From positions 1 through 37,151 of the forward strand of contig JAAYYL010000173.1 of NCBI GenBank assembly GCA_012515395.1: a stretch of DNA of 37,151 nucleotides. The letters run 5' to 3'. The translations under genes and the position numbers were made by a program. This DNA is from Bacteroidales bacterium. Its GTDB lineage: Bacteria; Bacteroidota; Bacteroidia; Bacteroidales; UBA932. Within the stretch, counting starts at the first letter, position 1; every line of letters begins with the position of its first letter. Below are positions 8,488 through 18,648 of this stretch, one piece after another. The notes under the pieces are model-generated. The model had not been told where the DNA came from and made no database searches. It worked only from the letters and a program-made list of their open reading frames with translations.

Positions 8488-9905
8488 AACCGACCTTTTT
8501 CCGTATTTTTTTTCTTTCCTTATGTTTTTCACTACTCTCATTAACAGGATGGAGCAGGGAATTGCGTATTGACGGAATACAAATTACCGGCAATAAGATC
8601 ACGAAAGATTTCATTATCCTCAGGGAATTACCGTTTGCAACGGGAGATATTATCCCTGAAGAAAATCTCGCAGAACAATTGCGTCTGGCAAAAGAAAATC
8701 TGAACAACTTGCTTTTATTTAATTTTGTTGAGATATCCCCTCTCGGATCAATTGAAGATCCCTCATTGATCACGCTGATCATTCAGGTACAGGAAAGGTG
8801 GTATATATGGCCACTGATAGAAGTCAAGCTGGAAGAACGCAACCTGAGCACCTGGCTGCAAAACTGGGATTTTACAAAGATTACCATTGAAGCAGGAGCA
8901 CGCATAGATAATTTTCTGGGACTCAAACACAAACTGGTTATAGCTGCGCACGGAGGCTATCAATGGGGAGTTTTCCTGGGTTATCGCGACATATCTTTGG
9001 ACAGGAAAGGCAAGCATTTTATGAGCGTGGATATGCAGGGAAATTTCAGCCACAACCTGGATATTTTTACCGGGGAAGATAAACCGGCAAGATACAACCT
9101 GCCGGATATCATCCTGGAAAAATCCGTAGATACCCGGATCAATTATACATACCGTCCGGATATAAGAACCCTGCATCACATTTCCTTCATGCACGAATAC
9201 AGCATGCTTGCCGATACGGTACTTAAGATCAATCCTCATTACTGGGGAAACGACCGCCTTCAGAGAAACGCTTTCAGGCTTAATTACAGGTACCGCCTTG
9301 ACCAAAGGGATTACCATCCATATCCTTTGAACGGCTATTTTTTCCAGGCAGGCATGAACACTTACATCACATCCGATGCATCAGTACGTTATGCTCAACT
9401 TACCCTGGGCCTCCAGTATTTCAAACAGATATCTGAATCCCGCTGGTATTTATCCACAGTTTTTTCCGGCGGATATTCCCTGTCCAACACACAGGCATAT
9501 ATTCTTGAAAAAGCCATTGGGTACGACAACAACATGATGCGCGGATACGAATATACAGTGGCAGACGGCCAGGTATTTGCCATTTCAAACAATACGCTGA
9601 AATTCAACATTCTGAAGAAAAAAACGTTTACCCTCAACTGGCTTTCGTTCCTTCCTCAATTCAACAAGATACATCTTACCATCTATGCCAATGCACATTT
9701 TGATATGGGTTATGCCTATAACAAATGGGATTATTGTCTGAATACCCTTAGCAATCAGTTTCTCTATGCCGGGGGACTGGGTATAGACCTGGTAACTTAT
9801 TACGACATGGTAATAGGTATCGATTACTCGGTAAACAAACAATGTGAACATGGCGTTCTGTCATGGAAAAATTTCTTTTTTTCCATTAAGGTTCCTTTTA
9901 TATAA
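8484..9905 (+). CDS. POTRA plus beta-barrel outer membrane protein (Omp85/BamA-like)
   Basis: Signal peptide, POTRA-like LRIDGIQITGNKITKDFIILRELPFATGD...VQERWYIWPLIEV, then aromatic-rich amphipathic strands. ATGA overlap with the mutY stop. Confidence 0.75.
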   Translation: MKPTFFRIFFLSLCFSLLSLTGWSRELRIDGIQITGNKITKDFIILRELPFATGDIIPEENLAEQLRLAKENLNNLLLFNFVEISPLGSIEDPSLITLIIQVQERWYIWPLIEVKLEERNLSTWLQNWDFTKITIEAGARIDNFLGLKHKLVIAAHGGYQWGVFLGYRDISLDRKGKHFMSVDMQGNFSHNLDIFTGEDKPARYNLPDIILEKSVDTRINYTYRPDIRTLHHISFMHEYSMLADTVLKINPHYWGNDRLQRNAFRLNYRYRLDQRDYHPYPLNGYFFQAGMNTYITSDASVRYAQLTLGLQYFKQISESRWYLSTVFSGGYSLSNTQAYILEKAIGYDNNMMRGYEYTVADGQVFAISNNTLKFNILKKKTFTLNWLSFLPQFNKIHLTIYANAHFDMGYAYNKWDYCLNTLSNQFLYAGGLGIDLVTYYDMVIGIDYSVNKQCEHGVLSWKNFFFSIKVPFI

Positions 9906-9974
9906 AAATCAGTCATTTTGTCAGTCAGGTCCTGTGGCACGAAGATTGACGGAGTGAATGCAGAAGATACAGAT

Positions 9975-12368
9975 ATGAATTTAATTCTAAGTGACAAGAT
10001 GACCGTTATTCCCTTAATGGAAATGGAGATGGAAGAACAACCGGGAAATATTAGAGAAGAAGAATCACCTCAGATACTTCCTTTGCTGGTTCTGCGCAAT
10101 GCCGTCGTTTTTCCGGGAACACTTATTCCCATTACCGTCGGCAGGGAAAAATCAATGAAACTGGTCAGAGAAAGTTTTGCGGGTGATAAATGGGTAGGAA
10201 CCGTTACCCAAATGAATCCGTTAGACGACGATCCGGATGAAGATGATGTAAGCCGTCACGGATGTTTGGCCAAAATACTTAAGATCATTGAAATGCCCGA
10301 AGGCGGCATTACCGTAATATTGCACGGAAGCCGACGTTTCCATGTGGAAAGGATGGTGCAGAAAGACCCTTATTTTGCAGCAGAAGTGCGTTACTTGTCA
10401 GATATCATGCCATTGGATGACAACACCAATTACAAAGCGGTTGTCGAAGGCATCAAAGAAGTAGCAGCCCAGATCTTTCAACTTACTCCCAGCATACCGC
10501 GTGAAGCCGAGTTTGCCCTTAAAAACATTGAAAAGGAAGATTTCCTGGTGAATTTTGTTGCCTCCAACATCTACCTGGAAGGGATCAAGGAAAAGCTGAA
10601 CCTGCTGGCAATAGATGCCCTGGAAGACAGGGCCTCCAAATTGTTGGAATTGCTTTACAAACACCTTGAGCTTCTGAAATTCAAAGAACAGATACATCAA
10701 AAAGTCAGAGGTGAAATTGATCAGCAGCAAAAAGAATATTACCTGAGCAATCAGTTAAAAACCATTCAGGACGAGTTGGGGCTGTCACAGGACATGGAAG
10801 AGATCGACAACCTGCGGGAGCAAGCGGCAAAGAAGAAATGGAGTAAAGAAATAGCCGAGATATTTGAAAAAGAAGTCCAAAAATTGGAACGCGCCAATCC
10901 GCACCAGCCCGATTACGGAATCCAGCTGAATTACTTGCAGTTCCTGGTAGATCTTCCGTGGGGAGAATACACCAAAGATCACCTGGATTTGAAAAGGGCA
11001 CGCAGGGTGCTGGACCGGGATCATTCCGGTCTGGAAACGGTCAAGGACAGGATCCTGGAACATCTGGCCGTTCTGAAACTTAAAGGAGACATGAAATCCC
11101 CCATCTTGTGTCTTTACGGCCCTCCGGGTGTCGGCAAGACTTCCCTGGGCATGTCGGTGGCAAAGGCACTGGGCAGGAATTTCGCACGTATTTCACTCGG
11201 CGGTCTTCACGATGAATCTGAGATCAGGGGACACAGACGTACATACATCGGAGCCATGCCCGGCAGGATCATCCAAAGTATAAAAAGAAGCAAATCCTCT
11301 AACCCGGTCATTGTTCTGGACGAAATAGACAAAGTGGGCGCGGATTTCAGGGGAGACCCATCCTCGGCATTACTGGAAGTGCTTGATCCAGACCAGAACA
11401 ACTCATTCCACGACAACTACCTGGATGTGGATTATGATCTTTCCAAAGTATTGTTCATTACTACGGCCAACAGCATAGGCAACATCCAACCCGCATTGCG
11501 TGATCGCATGGAAATGATTCCCATTAACGGATACCTTGCCGAGGAAAAAAGGACCATTGCACGCAAACATCTATTGCCCAAGCAACTGGAAGCTCACGGA
11601 CTAACACCTCCCCAACTCAGGCTGAGCCGCAAAACCATGGACGTTGTGATTAACGAATACACACGGGAATCCGGAGTTCGCAACCTGGAAAAACAATTGG
11701 CCAAAATTGCCCGTAACATAGCTAAAAAAATTGCTTTCGGAGAAACATACGATCCCAACCTGACACCCGACAATGTGCGGGAAATCCTGGGAGTACACAG
11801 GATCATACAGGACATTCAGAAAGGGAATGAATTCCCCGGAGTAGTCACGGGACTGGCCTGGACAGAAACCGGAGGAGAAATTCTTTTTGTGGAATCAAGT
11901 CTTAGTAAAGGAAAAGGAACTCTCACCACTACGGGCAATCTGGGAGATGTCATGAAAGAATCGGCCATTATCGCCCAACAGTATTTAAAAGCACATGCCG
12001 GTCTTCTGGATCTTGATCCGGAGGTTTTTGAAAAAACCGATATTCACCTTCATGTCCCCGAAGGAGCCATTCCGAAAGACGGCCCTTCTGCCGGAATAAC
12101 CATGATTTGCTCCATGGCCAGTGCCTTTAAAGACAAGTGCATACGTAAAGGCGTAGCTATGACCGGTGAGATTACCTTACGCGGCAGGATACTTCCTGTA
12201 GGCGGTATAAAAGAAAAGATTCTGGCAGCCAAACGGTCCGGAATTAAAACCATAATTCTGTCCGAAGACAACCGGAAAGACATTGAGGAAATCAATCCTG
12301 ACTTTATAAAAGGGGTTGAATTCAAATTCATGAAGACCATCTCTGAAGTGATCAAATACGTATTGTAG
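9975..12368 (+). CDS. lon: ATP-dependent endopeptidase La (Lon)
   Basis: LON substrate-binding domain, CLYGPPGVGKTSLGMSVAKALGR, VIVLDEIDKVG, catalytic PKDGPSAGITM. ATG 9975 preferred over TTG 9918. Confidence 0.97.
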   Translation: MNLILSDKMTVIPLMEMEMEEQPGNIREEESPQILPLLVLRNAVVFPGTLIPITVGREKSMKLVRESFAGDKWVGTVTQMNPLDDDPDEDDVSRHGCLAKILKIIEMPEGGITVILHGSRRFHVERMVQKDPYFAAEVRYLSDIMPLDDNTNYKAVVEGIKEVAAQIFQLTPSIPREAEFALKNIEKEDFLVNFVASNIYLEGIKEKLNLLAIDALEDRASKLLELLYKHLELLKFKEQIHQKVRGEIDQQQKEYYLSNQLKTIQDELGLSQDMEEIDNLREQAAKKKWSKEIAEIFEKEVQKLERANPHQPDYGIQLNYLQFLVDLPWGEYTKDHLDLKRARRVLDRDHSGLETVKDRILEHLAVLKLKGDMKSPILCLYGPPGVGKTSLGMSVAKALGRNFARISLGGLHDESEIRGHRRTYIGAMPGRIIQSIKRSKSSNPVIVLDEIDKVGADFRGDPSSALLEVLDPDQNNSFHDNYLDVDYDLSKVLFITTANSIGNIQPALRDRMEMIPINGYLAEEKRTIARKHLLPKQLEAHGLTPPQLRLSRKTMDVVINEYTRESGVRNLEKQLAKIARNIAKKIAFGETYDPNLTPDNVREILGVHRIIQDIQKGNEFPGVVTGLAWTETGGEILFVESSLSKGKGTLTTTGNLGDVMKESAIIAQQYLKAHAGLLDLDPEVFEKTDIHLHVPEGAIPKDGPSAGITMICSMASAFKDKCIRKGVAMTGEITLRGRILPVGGIKEKILAAKRSGIKTIILSEDNRKDIEEINPDFIKGVEFKFMKTISEVIKYVL

Positions 12369-13037
12369 GTGGACGTACGTATTGAAACCGGCTGGAAAAA
12401 CGTTTTGAAGACGGAATTTTCAAAACCGTATTTTGAAAACATCGCTTCATTCCTTCATACTGAAAAAGAGCACGGAAAGATTATTTATCCCCCCGGAAAG
12501 CAGATCTTCAATGCCTTTGAAATGACCCCCTTTTCTGCTTTAAAAGTCCTTTTATTGGGACAGGATCCCTATCACCGCCCCGGACAGGCTCACGGATTGT
12601 CATTTTCCGTGCCCCGTAATACCGTTCCTCCGCCTTCGCTGAAAACCATATTTGCCGAGTTACACGCCGATACGGGTATTGTGCCCCCTTCCCACGGATG
12701 TCTGGAAGCCTGGGCTGCCCAGGGAGTCATGTTGCTCAATGCCATTCTTACGGTGGAGGCGGGAAAACCTGCCTCGCACAGCGACATAGGCTGGATGGAA
12801 TTCACCGATGCCGTGATCAGGACTGTTTCACAACAAAAAGAACATATTGTTTTTTTACTGTGGGGGAATTTTGCCCGCAGCAAAAAAAGTCTGATAGATT
12901 CTTCCAGGCATTGCGTTCTGGAAGCGGCACATCCTTCACCTCTTGCCCGCGGAGCTTTTTACGGATCCCGTCCTTTTTCAAAAACAAATGCATATCTGGT
13001 CTCAAAAGGAATCAATCCAATAGACTGGCATTTGTAA
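12369..13037 (+). CDS. ung: uracil-DNA glycosylase
   Basis: LLLGQDPYHRPGQAHGLSFSV, LLLNAILTVEAGKPASH, AAHPSPLARGAFYGSRPFSKTN. GTG start directly after the lon stop. Confidence 0.95.
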   Translation: MDVRIETGWKNVLKTEFSKPYFENIASFLHTEKEHGKIIYPPGKQIFNAFEMTPFSALKVLLLGQDPYHRPGQAHGLSFSVPRNTVPPPSLKTIFAELHADTGIVPPSHGCLEAWAAQGVMLLNAILTVEAGKPASHSDIGWMEFTDAVIRTVSQQKEHIVFLLWGNFARSKKSLIDSSRHCVLEAAHPSPLARGAFYGSRPFSKTNAYLVSKGINPIDWHL

Positions 13038-13061
13038 ATTAACTATATCCGATATTTTTCT

Positions 13062-13069
13062 TACTTTTG
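13062..13069 (+). promoter_or_regulatory. -7 box TACTTTTG upstream of coaD
   Basis: TACTTTTG 25 nt before ATG 13095. Confidence 0.5.
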
Positions 13070-13094
13070 GTGTTTAACCAATTTATTTATCTCC

Positions 13095-13571
13095 ATGGAA
13101 AAGATCGCTGTCTTTCCCGGCTCTTTTGATCCGTTTACATCCGGCCATCTGGATGTCCTTCACTCGGCACTGAAACTTTTTGACAGGGTTATCGTTGCTG
13201 TTGGAGTAAATCAGCAGAAAGTAAGCCTGTTTTCACCCCGGGCGCGTGTGGCCATTATCCGGGACGTTGTCAAAGACTTGAAACAGGTGGAAGTTTGTTC
13301 GTTTAACGGTTTGACCATAGATTTTTGCCGGAAAAACAACATCCGTTTTATTTTCAGGGGTATTCGGACAACCACGGATTTTGAACTGGAACAGGTCATT
13401 TCCCAGGTTAACTCAAAGATGGCGCCCGAAATCCAGACAATTTTTATCCCCTCTGGGCCAAAATTTTCGTTTATTTCTTCTACGGTAGTACGGGATGTGC
13501 TTTTGAACGGAGGCGATGCCGGATGCATGCTACCCCCCGGAGTGGATTTAAATAAATATTTAAAAATGTAG
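13095..13571 (+). CDS. coaD: pantetheine-phosphate adenylyltransferase
   Basis: AVFPGSFDPFTSGHLDVL, FIFRGIRTTTDFELE, FSFISSTVVRDV. Confidence 0.95.
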   Translation: MEKIAVFPGSFDPFTSGHLDVLHSALKLFDRVIVAVGVNQQKVSLFSPRARVAIIRDVVKDLKQVEVCSFNGLTIDFCRKNNIRFIFRGIRTTTDFELEQVISQVNSKMAPEIQTIFIPSGPKFSFISSTVVRDVLLNGGDAGCMLPPGVDLNKYLKM

Positions 13572-13580
13572 GACACCCTT

Positions 13581-15311
13581 ATGTGGTCTCTGTTTCTGGC
13601 TGTTTTCTATAACCTTTTTCTGTGTTTGAACGGGGGAAGCGACTCCCCGGTCATCCTTGCCCTGCAGCAGGGAGAGCATGTGATCCCCATAGACACACTG
13701 TCTCCTGACTTACAGGGATGCATGACTTTCACGGGTGAGCAGATCCTGGAACCCGGGCAGTATATGTTTGTGCAAGACAACAGGAGGCTGTTTAATTTTT
13801 TGATATCACGACCGGAACCTGTATCCATCCGCTTTATAGCTACCATTAACAAGGGAAGGACTGAAGACATTCAGATAGACGGCTCTGAAGAAAACAATGC
13901 CTATATGCGTTTTTACCGTTTCCTCCAGGATAAATACGCCTTGATAAACAATATTCTGGACTCGGATTCAGCTCCTCAGGAAAAATTACCGGAAGTAGAA
14001 CGGATGGAAGGGGTAATCAGGGAATATACCCATTTCCTGGCCGGACAGTTTGACAGTTGCATGCTGGGAATCATTGCCCGGAACGTATTCACTCCCCAAC
14101 ATGCCAACGGTGAAAACCCCATGCATTATCTTGGGTACATTGATTTTACAGACTCACGATACCTGAACACCTCTATACTTCCGGTCAGGCTGAAGGAATT
14201 TTTTACACAGAAACTGGTTCAGCAACCGGACACCCTTATCCGTTATACCGACCTCATTCTGAAAGAAGAAATGCATCCACGTGTAAGGGCATATTGTGCC
14301 CGTTACTTGTTCACTCTTTTTTTCACCAGTGAAATCATGGGCATGGAGCGCGTTGCCGTACACATTGCAAATGAATACTTTTTAAACAATCCGGATTTAT
14401 CAGACGATCCTGAAATGTTGCAGGAAATGGAAACTTATGTGCAATTCAATGCTCAGTGCCTCACCGGTATGAAAGCGCCATTACTGGCATTGCCGGACGC
14501 AGACGGGACCGTTCGTTCTCTGGATGCTATACAGGCTCCCTACACAGTGGTTTTCTTTTTTGAAGACAACTGTCCTGCCTGCAGTGATGAATTGCTGAAA
14601 CTGGTAAAACTTTCAAAAAGAGACGACTATCAAGATGTTCGTTTCTATGCGGTCTACACCCAAAACAATCAGGGTGTTTTTGAAAAATATTCTGACTTCT
14701 TTCCGAATAACTGGGTTACTGTTTGGGATCCCGACCTTGGTTCGGAATTTCACAGGAAATATAACGTAAGAAGCACACCCCGGTTGTATTTACTCGACAG
14801 AAATAAAACCATCATTGGAAGAGATATCGGTACCGAAACGCTAAACGAGATCATGGAAGATCACCGTTCCCGTGAACAGGTTGATCTGCCTGTTGCTCCA
14901 AACATAACCCTGGAAACTGAAAATGGCGAATCTTACGCGTTATACGATATACAAGCGCCATATACCGTTCTTTATATATACGATCCTTCCTGTACCACAT
15001 GCGGTATGGTTACGCATCTTTTATATCAACTTTATAAAAACACACGGGATATTGAGGTCGTTTTTTCAGCCTTATATACAGGGAATGATTATAAATCCTG
15101 GAGAAAATGGTTGGCAGAAGGGACATACACAGACTGGATAAATTTATGGAATCCATCGGGAGATGACCGTATATCCCGCCATTACAACATCAACGAAATA
15201 CCCCTGATATTGCTTCTTGATAAAGACAAAAAAATCATAGCGGACCATCTTTCCGTGGAAACACTGACATATATATTAACAGAACTCATGCCTCATGATC
15301 CATTATTTTGA
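13581..15311 (+). CDS. DUF5106-like protein with two tandem thioredoxin-like domains
   Basis: Two CxxC motifs in thioredoxin context: VVFFFEDNCPACSDELLKLV and VLYIYDPSCTTCGMVTHLLY, each followed by a cis-Pro-type RSTPRLYLLDRNK / NEIPLILLLDKDK. Confidence 0.7.
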   Translation: MWSLFLAVFYNLFLCLNGGSDSPVILALQQGEHVIPIDTLSPDLQGCMTFTGEQILEPGQYMFVQDNRRLFNFLISRPEPVSIRFIATINKGRTEDIQIDGSEENNAYMRFYRFLQDKYALINNILDSDSAPQEKLPEVERMEGVIREYTHFLAGQFDSCMLGIIARNVFTPQHANGENPMHYLGYIDFTDSRYLNTSILPVRLKEFFTQKLVQQPDTLIRYTDLILKEEMHPRVRAYCARYLFTLFFTSEIMGMERVAVHIANEYFLNNPDLSDDPEMLQEMETYVQFNAQCLTGMKAPLLALPDADGTVRSLDAIQAPYTVVFFFEDNCPACSDELLKLVKLSKRDDYQDVRFYAVYTQNNQGVFEKYSDFFPNNWVTVWDPDLGSEFHRKYNVRSTPRLYLLDRNKTIIGRDIGTETLNEIMEDHRSREQVDLPVAPNITLETENGESYALYDIQAPYTVLYIYDPSCTTCGMVTHLLYQLYKNTRDIEVVFSALYTGNDYKSWRKWLAEGTYTDWINLWNPSGDDRISRHYNINEIPLILLLDKDKKIIADHLSVETLTYILTELMPHDPLF

Positions 15312-17046
15312 CGAATATCTTAAAATATTACATCAGAAAGGCGAATTGCTGACTATAACCCGTCACGTTGACACAGATCAGGAAATTGCTGAAATAACAG
15401 ACCGTCAGGCCAGCCGGCACAATGGTGGAAAAGCCTTGCTTTTTTCCGATACAGGTACAATTTTCCCTATTGTAACCAATCTCTTTTCTTCCGAAAAAAG
15501 GATTGCCCTGGCATTTGAAATGGATACTTTGGATGATGTCTGCAACAGAATATCGGCTTTTTACCAGGCAATAGCCCGGAGCCGTACCAGCAACCGGTTC
15601 ATGAGAAGATCTCCGGTATCGGAGTTCAACCAATACGTTCCAAAAACGTCAAGTGCCGGTTCCTGCCAGGAGATTGCACTGTTTCCGCCTGACTTGAACC
15701 GAATCCCTTTCCTAAGGAACCGCGCCTTTGATCAGGCACACAGCCTTCACGAAGTACCGCTATTGATCAGGAATCCATACCTGGACACCTATACAATAGA
15801 ATCCACACGCATGCTCTGGCATTCCAAAACTACCGTTCAACTCAGGTTTGAACCGGGTTCGCAGGCTTCTTTATTTATCAATGAATCTCCACAGGCAAGA
15901 ATTCCAATTGCTTTGTTTTTCGGCGGCGATCCGTTATATATACTGACAGGCGTCGTTCCGCGCTCTATTGATGTTGATCCCCTGCTGTTCGGAGGGTACC
16001 TCAGAAAAAAAGCTATTGTCAAAGTGCCCTGCCTTAGTCAACCCCTTGAAGTGCCTGAAAATTGTGACCTTGTAATTGAAGGGTACATAGATAAAAACGC
16101 ACAACAGGTAGCTTCTGCCTCATGCGGCGAAAGTACCGGTTTTTATTCTATGGAAGGAAAAGAACCGCTCATGCATGTAACCTGTATTACTCATAGAAAA
16201 AATGCCAAATTACCCCTGATTATTCCTTCGCTGGGTGTAATTCGTTCACGCAGACACTTGACTAAAGCAGTTTCAGTTTTTGTGGAAACAAATATTGAAC
16301 AAAGTATCGCGCTGAAAATCAGAAAGATCTGTTTCCCTTATTTTGCCGATACAGGTTCAGCGGCCATAGTGGCCATCAAAAAGTTTTACCCGGGCCAGAC
16401 ACAAAAAGTGGCCCATGCATTTTGGGGGTCGTATCTGACCTACCTGAATAAATTGCTGGTCCTGGTAGATGAAAACGTGGATGTCGCAAATATTTACGAA
16501 GTCAACGAATGCATAAAAAAATATTACAATCCGTCCCGGGACACCTTTTTCAGCAAAGGACCGTTAAGCGTTACTGACCATGCCGCTCCTCAGAATGGAT
16601 TTGGAGGAAAAATGTGTATTGATGCCACACGAAAAGCCGGCATAAACGTTCATAAGCCTTCTACAGACAAAGAGCCGTTTCGGTTCTATCATAAGTCGGA
16701 AGCGGATCATCTTCAACATCATTCGGATATCCGAATCATGATTGCGGTTGACCGGGAAGTTGATCTGAAAGATAAGGATTTGTGTTTCTGGATGATGATC
16801 AACCAGGCTGATCCTATAAGAGATGTCAGTATTAAGAACGGGGTTTTGTTTGTAGATGCCTGTACAAAAAACAAAAAAGAAAGAGGTGTAATCAGACCCT
16901 GGCCTAACGTATGCAGTTCTTCCATGGAAACCATCCTGGCAGTTGACCATTATTGGGAGAGGCTTAAGATTGGAGAATTCATCTCATCTCCTTCACTCAG
17001 ATTTCATCCTTTTTTGCGGAACGGCAAAGCACAGATCAGTGAATAA
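15295..17046 (+). CDS. UbiD family decarboxylase
   Basis: N-terminal YFDEYLKILHQKGELLTITRHVDTDQEIAEITDRQ, central CGESTGFYSMEGKEPLMHVTCITHRKNA typical of UbiD proteins. Confidence 0.85.
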   Translation: MIHYFDEYLKILHQKGELLTITRHVDTDQEIAEITDRQASRHNGGKALLFSDTGTIFPIVTNLFSSEKRIALAFEMDTLDDVCNRISAFYQAIARSRTSNRFMRRSPVSEFNQYVPKTSSAGSCQEIALFPPDLNRIPFLRNRAFDQAHSLHEVPLLIRNPYLDTYTIESTRMLWHSKTTVQLRFEPGSQASLFINESPQARIPIALFFGGDPLYILTGVVPRSIDVDPLLFGGYLRKKAIVKVPCLSQPLEVPENCDLVIEGYIDKNAQQVASASCGESTGFYSMEGKEPLMHVTCITHRKNAKLPLIIPSLGVIRSRRHLTKAVSVFVETNIEQSIALKIRKICFPYFADTGSAAIVAIKKFYPGQTQKVAHAFWGSYLTYLNKLLVLVDENVDVANIYEVNECIKKYYNPSRDTFFSKGPLSVTDHAAPQNGFGGKMCIDATRKAGINVHKPSTDKEPFRFYHKSEADHLQHHSDIRIMIAVDREVDLKDKDLCFWMMINQADPIRDVSIKNGVLFVDACTKNKKERGVIRPWPNVCSSSMETILAVDHYWERLKIGEFISSPSLRFHPFLRNGKAQISE

Positions 17047-18593
17047 AGACCGATCAGCAACATAATGATAACGGAAATTCGGCCCGTATAATCCCCGTAT
17101 TTAACATAAAACGTAAGGGAGTCATTCATGTTGATAATCCCTTTCAAGGCATCAGGCTCCCACCATCGTGTCTGAATAATGCGGACGCCTTTCTGGTTTA
17201 TAAGCGCAGAGATGCCGGTGTTTGCACTGTGTGCAATACTTCTTCTTGTTTCAATGGCCCGAAGGGAGGCATAACTGACATGCTGCCGGTATCCAGGTGT
17301 ATTCCGCCACCATCCGTCATTGGTTATAACTGTCATAAAATTGGCACCGTTCTTTACGTAACCCGTAAAAAATTCTCCGTAAATAGATTCATAGCAAATA
17401 GCCACCCCGGTAGCCGCCCTGCTGCCTGTCTTTAAAAAAACGGTCCGTTCAGTTTGCGTTCCGAGAGTACCCGTGGTTCCTCCCAGATTCAATGATAATT
17501 TTTCAATAAACGGGAATATATCTATGTAGGGCATTTTCTCACTTCCAACCACAAGTTTTGATTTGTGATAAAATTGTATGCGGTCGGAAGTATCCAGTTG
17601 CAATGCCGAATTGTAAACTTCATACCACCTGTCCTGGTATCTACGTGAGGAAGGTGTGGGTTTTTTTACGGTAGCCGGATAAAATCCGATGGTATTTGCT
17701 CCAAAAATAAAAGCCGCTCCGGGATAGTCTTCAACCAATTGCCTATACTGCAGAACTGATGGTGAAGAATGATAATTCCCCAATATGATCTCATGAACAC
17801 TTGTCTCAGGGGCTATTACATAGTCGGTGGAAGAAGTGATTTTTTCCCGGGCAAGTTTTAGGATCTTTCTGTCTTGTTCTTCCTGGGGCATCGTACTGTA
17901 TTTCTCTTTCCACGGATCAATGTTCGGTTGAACGATTACGACTTCAACCGGGTTATCCGGTTCTTTGTATGTAACAAATCTTATAATTGAAAAAATAATG
18001 GGAACGAAAATACATGTTGCAAGCAAAATGAGTTTTCGTTTGGTGATATTTTCACGGAAGATGAAAAACACCAACAGATTAACAATCCAGACCCACAAAC
18101 TTCCACCGAGAGTTCCCGTTACTTCATACCACTGAATCAGACTCACATTGGTGGCAAACCCATTCCCAAGTACAAGCCAGGGAAACGATATTTCTGCATC
18201 AAAGTAGAAGAACTCCCATGCTATCCAAAGCACTGCAAGAAAAATATATGCCGGGACATCCGTTTTTCCTTTTCTTAACAGCCACTTTTTGACCCTGCGG
18301 AAAGCCGCAAAAACAACAAACATTTGAAACGCATTGCCCAAAATGGCAAATATACCTCCGGGCAGCGTGCTGTAACATACCCAGAACACAGTCAACCCAT
18401 TCCAAATGACAAATGTCAGTGCATAATATTTCCAGCATCCTTTTGTGCCGTTCACGGTGAATGCATACTCCATCCACAAAAGAGGAACAAAAGCAAATAA
18501 GAGGATTAGTCCGGTGTGGGGAAGAAGAAAAGGGATGCTAAGCAAAATGCCCGACAATACGGACATTACAAGATTTTTGCGTACGGAATTCAT
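17004..18593 (-). CDS. lnt: apolipoprotein N-acyltransferase
   Basis: Multiple TM segments; nitrilase-type catalytic residues in YVIAPETSVHE, YHKSKLVVGSEKMPY, GVAICYESIYGEF. Confidence 0.93.
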   Translation of the reverse strand: MNSVRKNLVMSVLSGILLSIPFLLPHTGLILLFAFVPLLWMEYAFTVNGTKGCWKYYALTFVIWNGLTVFWVCYSTLPGGIFAILGNAFQMFVVFAAFRRVKKWLLRKGKTDVPAYIFLAVLWIAWEFFYFDAEISFPWLVLGNGFATNVSLIQWYEVTGTLGGSLWVWIVNLLVFFIFRENITKRKLILLATCIFVPIIFSIIRFVTYKEPDNPVEVVIVQPNIDPWKEKYSTMPQEEQDRKILKLAREKITSSTDYVIAPETSVHEIILGNYHSSPSVLQYRQLVEDYPGAAFIFGANTIGFYPATVKKPTPSSRRYQDRWYEVYNSALQLDTSDRIQFYHKSKLVVGSEKMPYIDIFPFIEKLSLNLGGTTGTLGTQTERTVFLKTGSRAATGVAICYESIYGEFFTGYVKNGANFMTVITNDGWWRNTPGYRQHVSYASLRAIETRRSIAHSANTGISALINQKGVRIIQTRWWEPDALKGIINMNDSLTFYVKYGDYTGRISVIIMLLIGLYSLICALPFRKKG

Positions 18594-18597
18594 GAGA

Positions 18598-18605
18598 CAA
18601 ATCTA
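18598..18605 (-). promoter_or_regulatory. -7 box TAGATTTG 4 nt before lnt ATG
   Basis: CAAATCTA on + strand; lnt ATG begins at 18593. Confidence 0.45.
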
Positions 18606-18634
18606 CAAATTATTATTAAATAACTGATTTTTTA

Positions 18635-18642
18635 TAACTTTG
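18635..18642 (+). promoter_or_regulatory. -7 box TAACTTTG 6 nt before the LysE-family ATG
   Basis: TAACTTTG then GCGCGCC... ATG 18649. Confidence 0.5.
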
Positions 18643-18648
18643 CGCGCC

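Noticed and set aside
13031-13069. TTTG (13031-13034) as -33 box for the coaD promoter
   Set aside because: Spacer to TACTTTTG is 27 nt, longer than the usual about 19-21 nt; only the -7 box is retained.
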